From: Muribaculum sp.
GTDB lineage: Bacteria; Bacteroidota; Bacteroidia; Bacteroidales; Muribaculaceae
Assembly (NCBI GenBank): GCA_023666965.1
Contig: JAMPAZ010000001.1
Span: 415,738-479,737 of the forward strand
DNA length: 64,000 nt
Reading direction: 5' to 3'
How positions within the stretch are numbered: position 1 is the stretch's first letter; every line of letters begins with the position of its first letter. A program made the translations under genes and the position numbers. The notes under the pieces were generated by a model. That model was not told where the DNA came from. It saw only the letters and a list, made by a program, of their open reading frames with translations, and did not search any database. Positions 28,885 through 38,586 of the stretch are shown here, piece by piece.

Positions 28885-28904
28885 TCAATCTAATTAACCA
28901 ATTT

Positions 28905-28947
28905 GGGGTCACCGGGGCTTAATAACCCCGATGACCTCATCGTTTTT
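28905..28947 (+). terminator. Terminator-like hairpin between the two GH51 genes
   Basis: GGTCA-c-CGGGG (28907-28917) pairs with CCCCG-a-TGACC (28926-28936) with one mismatch and an 8-base loop, followed by CGTTTTT (28941-28947). It stands 13 bases before the second GH51 start at 28960, so it would act as a partial terminator or attenuator inside the operon. Confidence 0.65.
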
Positions 28948-28959
28948 AACCAATCAGCA

Positions 28960-30495
28960 ATGCGCATCAAATCACTTTTAACCATGTTAGGCGTGACCGC
29001 ATCAGCCTTTGCGGCCAATGAGACTGTCACCGTCAATCTGAATTCCGACGAAAAAGCTCCAGTAATTAACAAAGAGATTTACGGTCAATTTGCCGAACAC
29101 CTCGGAACATGTATCTACGGAGGCATCTGGGTGGGCGAAGACTCCCCTATCCCCAACACAAACGGCTATCGCAACGACGTGCTTCAAGCCATGAAAGACT
29201 TGAAGGTGCCCGTACTTAGATGGCCTGGAGGATGTTTCGCCGACGAATACCACTGGGTAGACGGTATCGGTCCTAAAGAGAACCGTCCGCGCATGGTCAA
29301 CAACAACTGGGGCGGCACTGTCGAAGACAACAGCTTCGGAACACATGAATTCTTCAACCTATGCGAGTTAATCGGTGCCGAACCATATCTGAGCGGAAAT
29401 GTCGGCAGCGGATCTGTCGAGGAATTGGCGAAGTGGGTGGAATATATCACAGCCGAAGAGGGACCGCAGGCTAAAGTACGCAAACAAAACGGACGCGAAA
29501 AACCGTGGAAGCTCAAATATCTCGGCGTAGGCAATGAGAGCTGGGGATGCGGAGGGAACTTCACTCCCGAATATTATGCCGACGTATATCGCCGCTACCA
29601 GACCTACTGTCGCAATTTCGGCAAAAACCGTCTCTATAAGATTGCATCAGGAGCAAGCGACTATGACTACAACTGGACTGACGTGATGATGCAGAAAGCC
29701 GGCGACCAGATGGACGGCATCTCACTGCACTACTACACCGTCAAAGGATGGAGCGGAAGCAAAGGCTCGTCCACAGAATTTACCGACTCTGACTACTACT
29801 GGACTCTCGGCAAGTGTCTGGAAATCGGAGACGTAATAAAACGCCACATGCAGATTATGGATAAGTACGACCGTCGCAAACGCGTAGGTCTGCTCGTCGA
29901 TGAATGGGGAACATGGTGGGACGAAGAACCAGGTACCATCCGAGGACATCTCTATCAGCAAAACACTATGCGCGATGCCATGGTAGCCGCACTGTCGCTC
30001 AACACATTCCACAATCTGACCGACCGCGTAAAGATGACTAACATCGCCCAAATAGCTAATGTACTCCAGTCGATGGTGCTTACCAAGGACGATAAAATGG
30101 TTCTCACCCCGACTTACTACGTGTTTAAAATGTATGTGCCTCATCAGGACGCGAAGCTCATCCCCCTCACTTTAAACACCCGCTACCGCTCCGTTCGCGA
30201 CAACCGCATGGTACCGGTGGTGAGCGCTACAGCCTCTGAAAAGGACGGTAAAGTAACCGTATCGTTAACTAACACCGACCTTACTGAAGCATGCGACATC
30301 GAGATTCCGCTCGACGGCATAAAAGCGACAAAAGTGACCGGAGAAATTTTAACTTCAGACAATATTCGCGACTATAACGACTTTGGAAATCCCGATAAAG
30401 TCACACTCAAAGACTTCAAGGGAGCAAAGATCAACAAGGGAATGCTCACGCTGACCCTTCCGGCAAAGTCTATCGTCACGCTTTCGCTGAATTAA
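28960..30495 (+). CDS. GH51 alpha-L-arabinofuranosidase (short form)
   Basis: A 511-residue enzyme with signal peptide ([19 protein letters not shown]). Motifs: [29 protein letters not shown], acid/base E193 in GVGNESWG, nucleophile E315 in [10 protein letters not shown], the standard GH51 pair of glutamates. The start at 28960 is preferred because the upstream ATG at 28903 lies within the hairpin and adds no signal sequence. It resembles the bacterial intracellular AbfA-like GH51 group but has an export signal. Together with the longer GH51 it probably acts on different side-chain linkages of arabinan or arabino-oligosaccharides. Confidence 0.94.
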   Translation: MRIKSLLTMLGVTASAFAANETVTVNLNSDEKAPVINKEIYGQFAEHLGTCIYGGIWVGEDSPIPNTNGYRNDVLQAMKDLKVPVLRWPGGCFADEYHWVDGIGPKENRPRMVNNNWGGTVEDNSFGTHEFFNLCELIGAEPYLSGNVGSGSVEELAKWVEYITAEEGPQAKVRKQNGREKPWKLKYLGVGNESWGCGGNFTPEYYADVYRRYQTYCRNFGKNRLYKIASGASDYDYNWTDVMMQKAGDQMDGISLHYYTVKGWSGSKGSSTEFTDSDYYWTLGKCLEIGDVIKRHMQIMDKYDRRKRVGLLVDEWGTWWDEEPGTIRGHLYQQNTMRDAMVAALSLNTFHNLTDRVKMTNIAQIANVLQSMVLTKDDKMVLTPTYYVFKMYVPHQDAKLIPLTLNTRYRSVRDNRMVPVVSATASEKDGKVTVSLTNTDLTEACDIEIPLDGIKATKVTGEILTSDNIRDYNDFGNPDKVTLKDFKGAKINKGMLTLTLPAKSIVTLSLN

Positions 30496-30513
30496 GAGTT
30501 TGTTTAGTAAGCT

Positions 30514-30598
30514 GTGTCAAAAGACGAATAGATTCTTAAAGAAGCTTAAAAATTGCATAGCCGGGCAAATCGGTCTCCAGACCGATTTGCCCGGCTAT
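30514..30598. repeat. Solitary palindromic REP-like element after the GH51 genes
   Basis: A perfect palindrome with 20-base arms and a 2-base loop (30557-30576, CC, 30579-30598). The inner arms contain CCGGGCAAATCGGTC, the same core as the palindromes near 54.6-56.1 kb and 64 kb. The left flank also matches that family: a TGTGTCAAAA box (30514 onward) and TTCTTAAAGAAGC...ATTG, close to the flank of the copy at 55100. The foot tetranucleotide is ATAG on both sides instead of GTAG. It lies 61 bases past the gene end. Confidence 0.8.
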
Positions 30599-30639
30599 AT
30601 ATTGCGGTTATATACAATTGCACAGACAATATAAAATAA

Positions 30640-30667
30640 GAATAGGATGCTTCCCAGCATCCTATTC
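30640..30667 (+). terminator. Perfect hairpin, probable terminator of the GH51 arm
   Basis: GAATAGGATGCT (30640-30651) pairs perfectly with AGCATCCTATTC (30656-30667) around a TCCC loop, followed by CGTTTAAACCTTT. It separates the polysaccharide locus from the helicase gene. The rest of 30668-30889 holds no gene I can support. Confidence 0.65.
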
Positions 30668-30889
30668 CGTTTAAACCTTTATCTTAATCTAATACTATGA
30701 AAAACACACGTGCAAATGTAAGCATTATTTGTGAACCCGCAAACGACACGCGCCCATATTTAACATATTTTTCGTCAAAAATTAAATATGGAGATAGCAA
30801 ACTGCTACTATTTAACATTTCGTTAACATTTAGACGAAATGCAGCCCATTTTCAACATCTTTATGAGGCTCAAATTTGTTTCTTTACCG

Positions 30890-30897
30890 TAACTTTG
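30890..30897 (+). promoter_or_regulatory. -7 box of the helicase gene
   Basis: TAACTTTG matches TAnnTTTG, 25 bases before the ATG at 30922. This argues against the long upstream in-frame extension beginning at 30697. Confidence 0.5.
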
Positions 30898-30921
30898 CAA
30901 AAAATTCTTCATAACCAAAAT

Positions 30922-32238
30922 ATGAAACAGTCTGAGATACTCTCCAATATTAGCTCCAAATTAGGAATCGAATCGCTTAATCCGATGCAACGCGAAGTGA
31001 TGGAATGCAGAGCTTCCGACATCATACTCTTGTCGCCCACCGGCAGCGGCAAAACGTTAGCTTTCGCCATTGCCATGCTCTCCGTATTGCCAAAGCCGCA
31101 AGGGAAGGTGCTTGGGGTCGTGATAGCACCTTCGCGCGAACTTGTAATGCAGACCTACCGAGTAATTCGCGACATCGCCACAGGATATAAAGTGTCGGCA
31201 TTTTACGGAGGACACTCAATGACCGATGAGAAGAACTCGCTCTCACAGACTCCTGACATAGTAATAGCAACTCCCGGACGCCTGCTCGACCATATAAACC
31301 GCAAACAAATCGACCTTTACACGACGCGTGTGCTGGTCCTCGACGAGTACGATAAATCGCTCGAACTCGGATTCCAGGACGAAATGAAGAAAATCATCCG
31401 CACCATGCCTAATTTATCCCGCTCGATACTGACTTCTGCCACAAGACTTGACGAGTTTCCCAAATTCTTCAAGCTTAGCAATCCTGTCACCCTTGACTTT
31501 CTTGAAACAAGCTCAGAACCGGGAAAAAGGATGCAAATCGTAGAGGTTGAAAGTCCGTCGCGAGATAAGCTGGCTACGCTGGCCGACCTTCTTCGATCGC
31601 TGGCCGACGGCAAAGTCATCGTCTTTGTGAATCATCGTGAAAGCGCCGACCGGGTATATGAATTTTTGAAAAAGGAAAATCTACCAGTAGGAATATATCA
31701 CGGCGCTCTCGACCAAAACGACCGGGAAAAAGCTATCGACCTCTTAAACAACGGAACGACACCGATCCTTGTATCGACCGACCTCGGAGCAAGAGGGCTT
31801 GACATAGACGAGATAAAGAACATCATACATTACCATATCCCACTGACCGAACAAACATGGACTCACCGCAATGGACGTACAGCCAGAGTTAATGCATCAG
31901 GCACTGTGTATGTAATCACATCCGAGGCCGACAGCCTGCCTGAATATATCGTATTTGACCGCGCTTATTCGCCTACCGGACACAGCGACAATCCTATTAA
32001 AGCATCGTATGCAACCGTATATTTCAACGCGGGCAAAAAAGAAAAAATTTCGCGTGGCGACATAGCAGGTTTCCTGATGAAAATAGGCGGACTTTCGGCG
32101 CAGCAAGTAGGTAAAATTGTCGTCAGAGACCACTCTGCGTTAGCCGCAATTCCGGCAGAATTAGCGAAAGAAACAATTGCAAAAGTCACTAACGAGAAGT
32201 TGAAAGGGAAAAGAGTCCGGATCAGTCTGATGGCCTGA
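30922..32238 (+). CDS. DEAD-box-type RNA helicase with a DEYD motif
   Basis: ATP-dependent RNA helicase of superfamily 2, 438 residues from the start at 30922. Motifs in order: Q-like region NPMQREVM, motif I PTGSGKT (K44), Ia APSRELV, Ib TPGRLLDH, II DEYD (141-144) instead of DEAD, III TSATR, IV region VIVFVNHRESADRV, V STDLGARGLDID, VI HRNGRTAR. A C-terminal domain (about 350-438) ending KGKRVRISLMA resembles the RNA-binding DbpA-type domain (PF03880), suggesting a ribosome-assembly role, but this is inferred. The N-terminal extension in the longer frame is low-complexity and rejected. A terminator overlaps the end of the convergent permease gene. Confidence 0.92.
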   Translation: MKQSEILSNISSKLGIESLNPMQREVMECRASDIILLSPTGSGKTLAFAIAMLSVLPKPQGKVLGVVIAPSRELVMQTYRVIRDIATGYKVSAFYGGHSMTDEKNSLSQTPDIVIATPGRLLDHINRKQIDLYTTRVLVLDEYDKSLELGFQDEMKKIIRTMPNLSRSILTSATRLDEFPKFFKLSNPVTLDFLETSSEPGKRMQIVEVESPSRDKLATLADLLRSLADGKVIVFVNHRESADRVYEFLKKENLPVGIYHGALDQNDREKAIDLLNNGTTPILVSTDLGARGLDIDEIKNIIHYHIPLTEQTWTHRNGRTARVNASGTVYVITSEADSLPEYIVFDRAYSPTGHSDNPIKASYATVYFNAGKKEKISRGDIAGFLMKIGGLSAQQVGKIVVRDHSALAAIPAELAKETIAKVTNEKLKGKRVRISLMA

Positions 32239-32262
32239 ACCCTCCTCATTAATAACGAACTT

Positions 32263-33546
32263 CTACCGCCGGCATCCGAACGATGCCGGCACTTTTATTA
32301 GTGCCGTAACAGCTATCGTAGCTACGCAGCAAGCCATTACCCACCAAAAGAAGCCGACATAACCGAGCACCGACTGGATCCAGCCTGCCACCATTCCGGG
32401 CAACATCATGCCAAGTGCCATAAATCCCGTGCATATAGCATAGTGAGCCGTCTTAAAGGGCCCGTCACTGAAATAAATGAGGTATAGCATGTAGGCCGTA
32501 AATCCAAAACCGTAGCCAAACTGTTCGATAAACACGCACGCATTAACTGTGAGAAGATCCGTTGGCTGGACCATGGAAAGGTAACAGAACGTTACGCAGG
32601 TCAGAGAAATACTCCACGACATTGGCCAAAGCCACCGCTTTAAGCCACCCCGAGCGGCCACTATTCCACCGATTACTCCACCGACAGTAAGCCCGATAAC
32701 ACCAACGGTACCATATACGACTCCAACCGCTGAAGTAGAAAGTCCGAGTCCGCCGGCCTCAGGAGAATCCAGCAGGAAGGGGTTAATCAACTTCACCAAC
32801 TGCGCCTCCGGCAGACGATAGAGCAACATAAAAGCTATCGCCGTAATCGCCTGCGGCTTTTTAAAGAATGAAACGAACGTGGAACAGAACTCACGCACAA
32901 CATTGGACGAAGTCACCCCCGAGGCAGCGCGGTCTGATGCCGGACGAGGCAAAACTACTCTGTGGTAGACACTTACCAATATGAAAAAAATTGACAAAAT
33001 CCACATCACTGCAGTCCAAGCCGGCACCACTCCTCCGCGGCTTTCCAAATAGCCCGCAAGTATCACCAACGCACCCTGTCCTACTACTGTTGCTATGCGG
33101 TAAAAAGTACTCCTAATACCGACAAAAAATGACTGCTGACGTTCGTTAAGTGCAAGCATATAAAATCCGTCGGAAGCGATGTCGTGTGTCGCGCTTACAA
33201 ACGCCACGAACCAAAACATCGCCAATGTCATTCTAAAAAATACCGATCCTGGCAACAACAAGGCAACGCCTGCCAGACCTATGCCGATCAGCATCTCCAT
33301 AGCGACAATCCACCAGCGCTTTGTTCGGAACAAATCGACTACCGGACTCCACAAGGGCTTAACCACCCATGGCAAGTACAGCCACGACGTATAGAGCGCG
33401 ATATCGGTATTGGAGATACCTAAACGCTTGTACATTATGACTGAAATAGTCATAACAGCCACGTAGGGCAACCCCTGCGCAAAATATAGGGTCGGAATCC
33501 ATGCCCAAGCACTTAATCTATCAATATGCTCTACGGATTTCTGCAT
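32263..33546 (-). CDS. AmpG-like major facilitator permease
   Basis: A 427-residue membrane protein with about 12 hydrophobic segments and the AmpG/acetyl-CoA transporter-like start WIPTLYFAQGLPYVAV followed by LGISNTDIALYTSWLYLPW and the VSATHDIASDGFY motif. AmpG carries anhydro-muropeptides into the cytoplasm for peptidoglycan recycling. It overlaps the end of the preceding HIT/SpoIID gene by 26 bases, so it is the last gene of a three-gene operon. The neighbours make a recycling role plausible; the true substrate is not shown by the sequence. Confidence 0.85.
   Translation of the reverse strand: MQKSVEHIDRLSAWAWIPTLYFAQGLPYVAVMTISVIMYKRLGISNTDIALYTSWLYLPWVVKPLWSPVVDLFRTKRWWIVAMEMLIGIGLAGVALLLPGSVFFRMTLAMFWFVAFVSATHDIASDGFYMLALNERQQSFFVGIRSTFYRIATVVGQGALVILAGYLESRGGVVPAWTAVMWILSIFFILVSVYHRVVLPRPASDRAASGVTSSNVVREFCSTFVSFFKKPQAITAIAFMLLYRLPEAQLVKLINPFLLDSPEAGGLGLSTSAVGVVYGTVGVIGLTVGGVIGGIVAARGGLKRWLWPMSWSISLTCVTFCYLSMVQPTDLLTVNACVFIEQFGYGFGFTAYMLYLIYFSDGPFKTAHYAICTGFMALGMMLPGMVAGWIQSVLGYVGFFWWVMACCVATIAVTALIKVPASFGCRR
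32268..32299 (+). terminator. Terminator of the helicase gene
   Basis: GCCGGCAT (32268-32275) pairs perfectly with ATGCCGGC (32283-32290), followed by ACTTTTATT. The hairpin overlaps the last codons of the convergent permease gene (stop at 32263). Confidence 0.75.
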
Positions 33547-35518
33547 TTCTAAAATAATGATGTAAAATTTCTTTATAACTAAACCCCTTGGCTCCCATTA
33601 CGGCGGCACCAATCTGGCACAATCCGACACCATGCCCCCACCCTGCGCCATGAAAAATCCACCGGCCATCGGCCCTTCGGTCGACAACAAAGGCTGAACT
33701 ATAGAGATGCGACGGAGAAAGCCACTTACGAATCTCCAATTCTTTTCCCACAGTGACAGTACGCTTCGTTCCGACGATTTTCAACTCATATATGCGTCCT
33801 GAAGTGCCACGTTTCTCCGGAATAAGCTCAAGTATAGAGCCAAAGTCAATGCCTGAACGTCGGCTTACGAGATCTGAAAGTTCGTCACTGCCATATTCAA
33901 CGGTCCATCTGTAGAAATCGGGAGTCTCGCGATCGTAGCTGTTAAGCACATGCGACAATATCTCATCGGAAGGAGCGGCACAGAACGACTCCGGGCGTGA
34001 CATAATCCAACGACGAGCTTCCTCCTCATCAGTCAAATCAGGCATAGGCTCACCCCCGACCGTGTCGAGGGCGGCTACAAGATAACTATGGTGGACTGGC
34101 TCCCAGCAATTTTCAAACTCTTCAAATGCACCTCCGCAACATTTGGAGAAACGAGCATCACACAAATTACCATCCACATCGAAAAGCACTTCGCCAAGAG
34201 TAGCTTGAACTGCGTCGTAAACGGCATGACTGTCTATCCGCGAAACTCCTTGATAGCGTTGGCAATGGTCGTCGGCACATACATCGAAATCCAAATGGTC
34301 GTCGTGGTCGTACCATTTTATAACTTTAGTCTCGCTGACGTCACCTCGGCATCCTCCCTCTAAAGTCGACGAGTTATGGCGCATCTGCGCAAGTAGCCAG
34401 CTTCTTGATAGGACAGCGTGAGCCTTTAACAGCTCTATCGATGCGTGAGCGCTCATTTCAGAACTGATAACACTGTGTAGATATTCCTCGACGGGCAATA
34501 TATTAATGGCCGTCATAAATCCGTCATAGCCTTTTTTAAGCTTTAACGCACCCCTATAGCGATGTACCTCCTTACGCTCCCAATGAAAGCCGACACCGAT
34601 AGTCACATCCGTCAGTTCAAATTCGCAATCCTCACGCTGAGGCACGAAAGTGTCACTGTCTTCTTTGAAAGGTCCGTGAAAGTGACAATCAATCTTTTCG
34701 GCACTCATTATCCCCACGCTTACCATAGGTATACGACGCTCGTATGCCACTTCACGAAAAATTTGTTCGAGCAAAGGAGTATCGACAGAATCGAAGTCGG
34801 ACTCTGATGTAGTAACTATATACCCGAACATATCGAGTGCGCCAGGACTCACATTCACGCTTCCGTAGCAAGCGGGTCGGTGCTCTCTTCTCGGAATAAG
34901 CACAGCTTCATACGAATCCATGCCTATGCTTTTAATTGCCATATTAAGTCGGGGTTCAATCTCCCCTTCAACCACCTCAAGACGAGATATAGCATCTTTC
35001 AGTCCGGCCACGACGGTGCCTGAATCACCGGATATATAGTATCTTTCAAACGGGAAGCTTCTGTGCAGACTCAGGCATGATTCGGGGACAGCCTGGAAAT
35101 GAGCATGATCGGGAGCCGATGCACCACTTCGAGGTCCATTGTAGAAAACGGCATGTCCCTCCAATTCCGTGGCTAAATCGACGATGTCGTTAAGTCGACG
35201 AGTTATTGACTGTGGGACATGCCGACGGTCAACAATCGTCAAATGTCCGTGCAATATGGGATATGGATTGACCAAAATGTCGTAATGGCTCCAATTAAGG
35301 GCCTTCTGCCACGGCAATCGGTTATCCGGGCATAGGAAACAGGGACGCTTGGCTATAGCTTCAGGATCAACCGAAGCACGAGTACTCCTGGCACGCTCGA
35401 CATTGAAGAGGACTCTCCACGGAACGCCACCGACCATGACGCACTTTTCGCGCAAATTCGGCACCTTTACATTCCCGATCTGCGAAGCAACAAATGATTC
35501 TATTTCACCTTTTGTCAT
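33521..35518 (-). CDS. HIT-like (DUF4922) and SpoIID/LytB fusion protein
   Basis: A two-part protein of 665 residues from the start at 35518. The N-terminal half (about 1-320) looks like the DUF4922 family of GDP-galactose phosphorylase-like, HIT-superfamily proteins: [12 protein letters not shown], then [10 protein letters not shown] and the HAHFQ motif (H138, H140) expected at the nucleotidyl-transfer site. The C-terminal half (about 350-665) has SpoIID/LytB features: [29 protein letters not shown], a SKCCGG segment and the final [13 protein letters not shown] block. SpoIID is a lytic transglycosylase acting on denuded glycan strands. No signal peptide is seen, so both halves may be cytoplasmic. 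The start overlaps the glycosyltransferase stop by 14 bases, and the AmpG-like gene overlaps its end. Confidence 0.82.
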   Translation of the reverse strand: MTKGEIESFVASQIGNVKVPNLREKCVMVGGVPWRVLFNVERARSTRASVDPEAIAKRPCFLCPDNRLPWQKALNWSHYDILVNPYPILHGHLTIVDRRHVPQSITRRLNDIVDLATELEGHAVFYNGPRSGASAPDHAHFQAVPESCLSLHRSFPFERYYISGDSGTVVAGLKDAISRLEVVEGEIEPRLNMAIKSIGMDSYEAVLIPRREHRPACYGSVNVSPGALDMFGYIVTTSESDFDSVDTPLLEQIFREVAYERRIPMVSVGIMSAEKIDCHFHGPFKEDSDTFVPQREDCEFELTDVTIGVGFHWERKEVHRYRGALKLKKGYDGFMTAINILPVEEYLHSVISSEMSAHASIELLKAHAVLSRSWLLAQMRHNSSTLEGGCRGDVSETKVIKWYDHDDHLDFDVCADDHCQRYQGVSRIDSHAVYDAVQATLGEVLFDVDGNLCDARFSKCCGGAFEEFENCWEPVHHSYLVAALDTVGGEPMPDLTDEEEARRWIMSRPESFCAAPSDEILSHVLNSYDRETPDFYRWTVEYGSDELSDLVSRRSGIDFGSILELIPEKRGTSGRIYELKIVGTKRTVTVGKELEIRKWLSPSHLYSSAFVVDRRADGRWIFHGAGWGHGVGLCQIGAAVMGAKGFSYKEILHHYFRNAEIRRAY

Positions 35519-36965
35519 TCTGCCTTGATTTATTTTGCAGCAGGCGAGCTTTAAGCTCCCAAGTACGCAATCTGTCCTTATACAAATTATTCTTATTCTG
35601 AGCATCGACATTCAACGATGCATCAGAATTACCCTCCCATCGGCGACACAGATATAACGACTCCCAAATGCGGCCTATCTTATATCGACGTGAAACGGCA
35701 AGTCCCATCGCATAGTCTTCTCCATAGCTGACGTTCGGAAAACGTATAGACCGTGCTACCGGAACGAAAAAAGCCCGCGGAGCACCAAAACCATTGATTC
35801 TAAGAGCATTGTTAGCGCCATTTTCACTTGTCCATTCTTGATGGTCTATAAGCCCCGGCTCAATAATATTGCCGTCAAAGTCGGTCAGCGTGTAACTACC
35901 GATCACCATGGCGCACGACTCCGCATAAAAGCAATCCACTATCTTACGCAAAGTTTCTTCCGACGAATAAAGATCGTCGCTGTCGAGCTGCACTGCGAAT
36001 TTTCCGCATGGGCCTCTGTCTAACGCATAATTCCAACATCCGCCTATTCCCAAACCTTCTACATCAGGTATAAGATGGATAACACGTGAATCTGATTCGC
36101 TCATTTTACATACCAATTCAGAAGTTCCGTCGGAAGAATGGTTGTCGACTACAATTACGTTGAAATTAAAGTCGGTTTTTTGTGACAAGGCACTCCGAAT
36201 GGCATCGCAAATAGTAGTGGCGCGGTTATATACCGGTATTATGACCGAGGCCTCAATTTCCATTTTAAAATTAAGCTCGCTCAGAGACAGCTTTTCAAAG
36301 GGAGGCATCATATTTGCATCAATCAGTTCTAAATGGGAGGTACACACGCGTTCCATTTCAATCTGCACGTCGCGGTTACGCGGATTTACATAATCAAACT
36401 GAGAGACATTTTGACGCGAGCTGTCCACTGAATACAACGGTTCGTTGACATGCACTATAGCCCCGCACCTCGACAATGCGAGCCTTAGCGCATAAAAGGC
36501 CGCGTATTTGTATTCACGCACCCACCTCCCACCGCCGGGAATTATCTCTGCCTCAGAATCTCTTCCACATGAAACTTCGTCTCTTAAAGTAGGTAAAATC
36601 GGTTCGGTTATCGCCGACAAATCAAACCTGCGTATGGCTACGACATATCCGAAATCAAAATCATCTCTCAACGAACCATCTTGATAATCAATCAAAGGGT
36701 GAACACACCCATCTTCATAGTAGTCGGAATATACCATTGAAGCATTTGTCATGCGCCCGACTTGAACCATCCTGCTAAATCCATTATCGAGGTCTACCAC
36801 CGTAACACCCTTACGCGTCAGCACGACATATTCAGAATCAAAATTCTTATTTTCACATACATCTGTCAAATATGCAAAGATGTCATAGTCAGCAAGTTTG
36901 AGGTTCTCTCGCAAAAGCACCTTAAGCCAATTGGAGTCGCATATATAGTCAAATTCAGTCATCAT
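35505..36965 (-). CDS. GT2-family glycosyltransferase with extra N-terminal domain
   Basis: A 486-residue protein. The C-terminal part (from about 235) is a GT-A type family 2 glycosyltransferase: [38 protein letters not shown] and the metal-binding DSDD in [12 protein letters not shown], with [17 protein letters not shown] further on. The first 230 residues are not a domain I can name: they begin [25 protein letters not shown] and contain VYSDYYEDG and a [16 protein letters not shown] stretch, which look like part of a glycosyltransferase-like fold themselves. The gene starts the three-gene operon. Acceptor and donor are unknown. Confidence 0.85.
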   Translation of the reverse strand: MMTEFDYICDSNWLKVLLRENLKLADYDIFAYLTDVCENKNFDSEYVVLTRKGVTVVDLDNGFSRMVQVGRMTNASMVYSDYYEDGCVHPLIDYQDGSLRDDFDFGYVVAIRRFDLSAITEPILPTLRDEVSCGRDSEAEIIPGGGRWVREYKYAAFYALRLALSRCGAIVHVNEPLYSVDSSRQNVSQFDYVNPRNRDVQIEMERVCTSHLELIDANMMPPFEKLSLSELNFKMEIEASVIIPVYNRATTICDAIRSALSQKTDFNFNVIVVDNHSSDGTSELVCKMSESDSRVIHLIPDVEGLGIGGCWNYALDRGPCGKFAVQLDSDDLYSSEETLRKIVDCFYAESCAMVIGSYTLTDFDGNIIEPGLIDHQEWTSENGANNALRINGFGAPRAFFVPVARSIRFPNVSYGEDYAMGLAVSRRYKIGRIWESLYLCRRWEGNSDASLNVDAQNKNNLYKDRLRTWELKARLLQNKSRQNDKR

Positions 36966-36988
36966 ATATAAAAGGACAGTTTAAGATT

Positions 36989-36996
36989 CAAATATA
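36989..36996 (-). promoter_or_regulatory. -7 box of the glycosyltransferase operon
   Basis: Minus-strand TATATTTG (36996-36989) fits TAnnTTTG and ends 24 bases before the ATG at 36965. A TTG at 37024-37022 is 25 bases further up, so the -33 element is doubtful. Confidence 0.45.
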
Positions 36997-37027
36997 CGAC
37001 AATTTACGTTTATCTACGTATCAACTC

Positions 37028-37066
37028 AATAAAAAAAGACAGCACCACCTATGCGACGGTACTGTC
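37028..37066 (-). terminator. Terminator of the nuo-atp operon
   Basis: On the minus strand GACAG-T-ACC (37066-37058) pairs with GGT-G-CTGTC (37046-37038) and is followed by seven T residues and ATT (37037-37028). This is a classic intrinsic terminator placed 29 bases past the last nuo stop codon. Confidence 0.88.
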
Positions 37067-37094
37067 ATGGTTATGAGTGAGTGCTTTAAGCCTT

Positions 37095-38573
37095 TCAGTT
37101 GGCAAAGAACGTAAATATATACTCGGTGTTAATCTTGGCGGAAGCAATGAGCGTATTGTAGATACAGCTAAAGAGTCCAACAAAGATTATACCTGCTACG
37201 CAGATCCACATTCCGAGACGTTCGCTCCCTGATGAACGGAACGCTGGAATCACGCACTCCTCCTGATTCTTGATAAACATGGCCTTAACCACCAATAGAT
37301 AATAGTAAAGCGAAATAATCGTGTTAATCAACGCTATCAATGTCAGAATATAGAGAGCGGGAGTGCCTGGCTGAACAGCTGCTGAAAAAATGAAGAACTT
37401 GCTGAAGAATCCGGCAAATGGGGGGATACCCGCAAGCGAGAACATGGCAAGCATCATTGTAAACGCGAGTTTGGGATTTGTCGAATACAGATTGTTGTAA
37501 GAATCCATGTCGACACGACCCGTCTTATTTTCAATCGCAGAAATTACCCCAAACGCAGCAAGATTAGAGAATATGTAAACCAATACGTAGAACGTCAGCG
37601 AACCAAGTCCTTGCGGAGTTGCAGAAATCACACCGAGCATGATATATCCCGCCTGCGAGATTGATGAGAAAGCAAGGAATCGCTTAAGATTTTTTTGACG
37701 AAGAGCAAACAAGTTGCCCACGGTAATAGTCAGAATAATCAACGCATATAGCATCCACTCCCATATCTTGGAATAGAACGGGCCGAATACCTGCACCATT
37801 ACTACGAAGAACGAGAATGCCGCGGCACCCTTTGATATAACCGAAAGATAAGATGTAACCGCAGTAGGCGCACCTTGATAAACATCGGCAGTCCACAAAT
37901 GGAAGGGCACAAGCGACAGCTTGAAGCCGAAACCTGCAATTACAAAGGCCACTGCCACAATAAGCATTGCGTCACCTCCGAAACATGCACCGGCTATGTC
38001 GTTGAAATAGAGCGTACCGGCCAATCCGTAAACGAATGAAAGACCCATCATAAGTATTGCCGACGAGAACACGGCAGTCAAAATGTATTTGACCGCGGCT
38101 TCGTGACTTTCATAGCTTTTCTTGTCGAAAGCGACAAGAGCAGCAAGAGGCAACGATGCCGTCTCCAGACCGATGATGAAAAGCAGGAAATGACGAGCCG
38201 AAATCATCAAGTACATTCCGAAGAGTGTAATCAGCAACAGTTCATAGAACTCACCTCGGCGAATGCGGATGAACTCGCTGTCGGCCCAATTCATCGACTG
38301 CAAAAGCACGATGAATACGCCTACGTTCAATACATTCTTTATTGCAATCATGACCGGAGAGGTGACATACATGCCTCCAAAAGCAGAAGCAACAGCTTTG
38401 TCCCAAGGCAATACGAACCCTCCGACAGTCAACAGCCCGAACAGACAAACTGCAAACATTGACATGCCACGAGGCACTTGACGCGAGCTGAAAGTGTCAA
38501 ATAAGAAGATCAATAAGATGAGGACCAACAATCCTATCTCTTGATGCATGACCAAAAACTGTGAATAATCCAT
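37095..38573 (-). CDS. nuoN: NADH dehydrogenase (complex I) membrane subunit N
   Basis: Antiporter-like proton-pumping subunit of complex I, 492 residues with about 14 membrane segments. The family core is clear: GLETASLPLAALVAFDK (the conserved membrane glutamate), ILTAVFSSAILMMGLSF, and KLSLVPFHLWTADVYQGAPTAVTSYLSVISKGAA around the conserved lysine and proton channel. Last gene of the long operon, 13 bases after nuoM, followed by the terminator. Confidence 0.96.
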   Translation of the reverse strand: MDYSQFLVMHQEIGLLVLILLIFLFDTFSSRQVPRGMSMFAVCLFGLLTVGGFVLPWDKAVASAFGGMYVTSPVMIAIKNVLNVGVFIVLLQSMNWADSEFIRIRRGEFYELLLITLFGMYLMISARHFLLFIIGLETASLPLAALVAFDKKSYESHEAAVKYILTAVFSSAILMMGLSFVYGLAGTLYFNDIAGACFGGDAMLIVAVAFVIAGFGFKLSLVPFHLWTADVYQGAPTAVTSYLSVISKGAAAFSFFVVMVQVFGPFYSKIWEWMLYALIILTITVGNLFALRQKNLKRFLAFSSISQAGYIMLGVISATPQGLGSLTFYVLVYIFSNLAAFGVISAIENKTGRVDMDSYNNLYSTNPKLAFTMMLAMFSLAGIPPFAGFFSKFFIFSAAVQPGTPALYILTLIALINTIISLYYYLLVVKAMFIKNQEECVIPAFRSSGSERLGMWICVAGIIFVGLFSCIYNTLIASAKINTEYIFTFFAN

Positions 38574-38586
38574 ATCTTATAATTTC

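Noticed and set aside
30697-30921. N-terminal extension of the helicase
   Set aside because: It contains no helicase motif, lies upstream of a good -7 box (30890-30897), and the conserved sequence begins at 30922.
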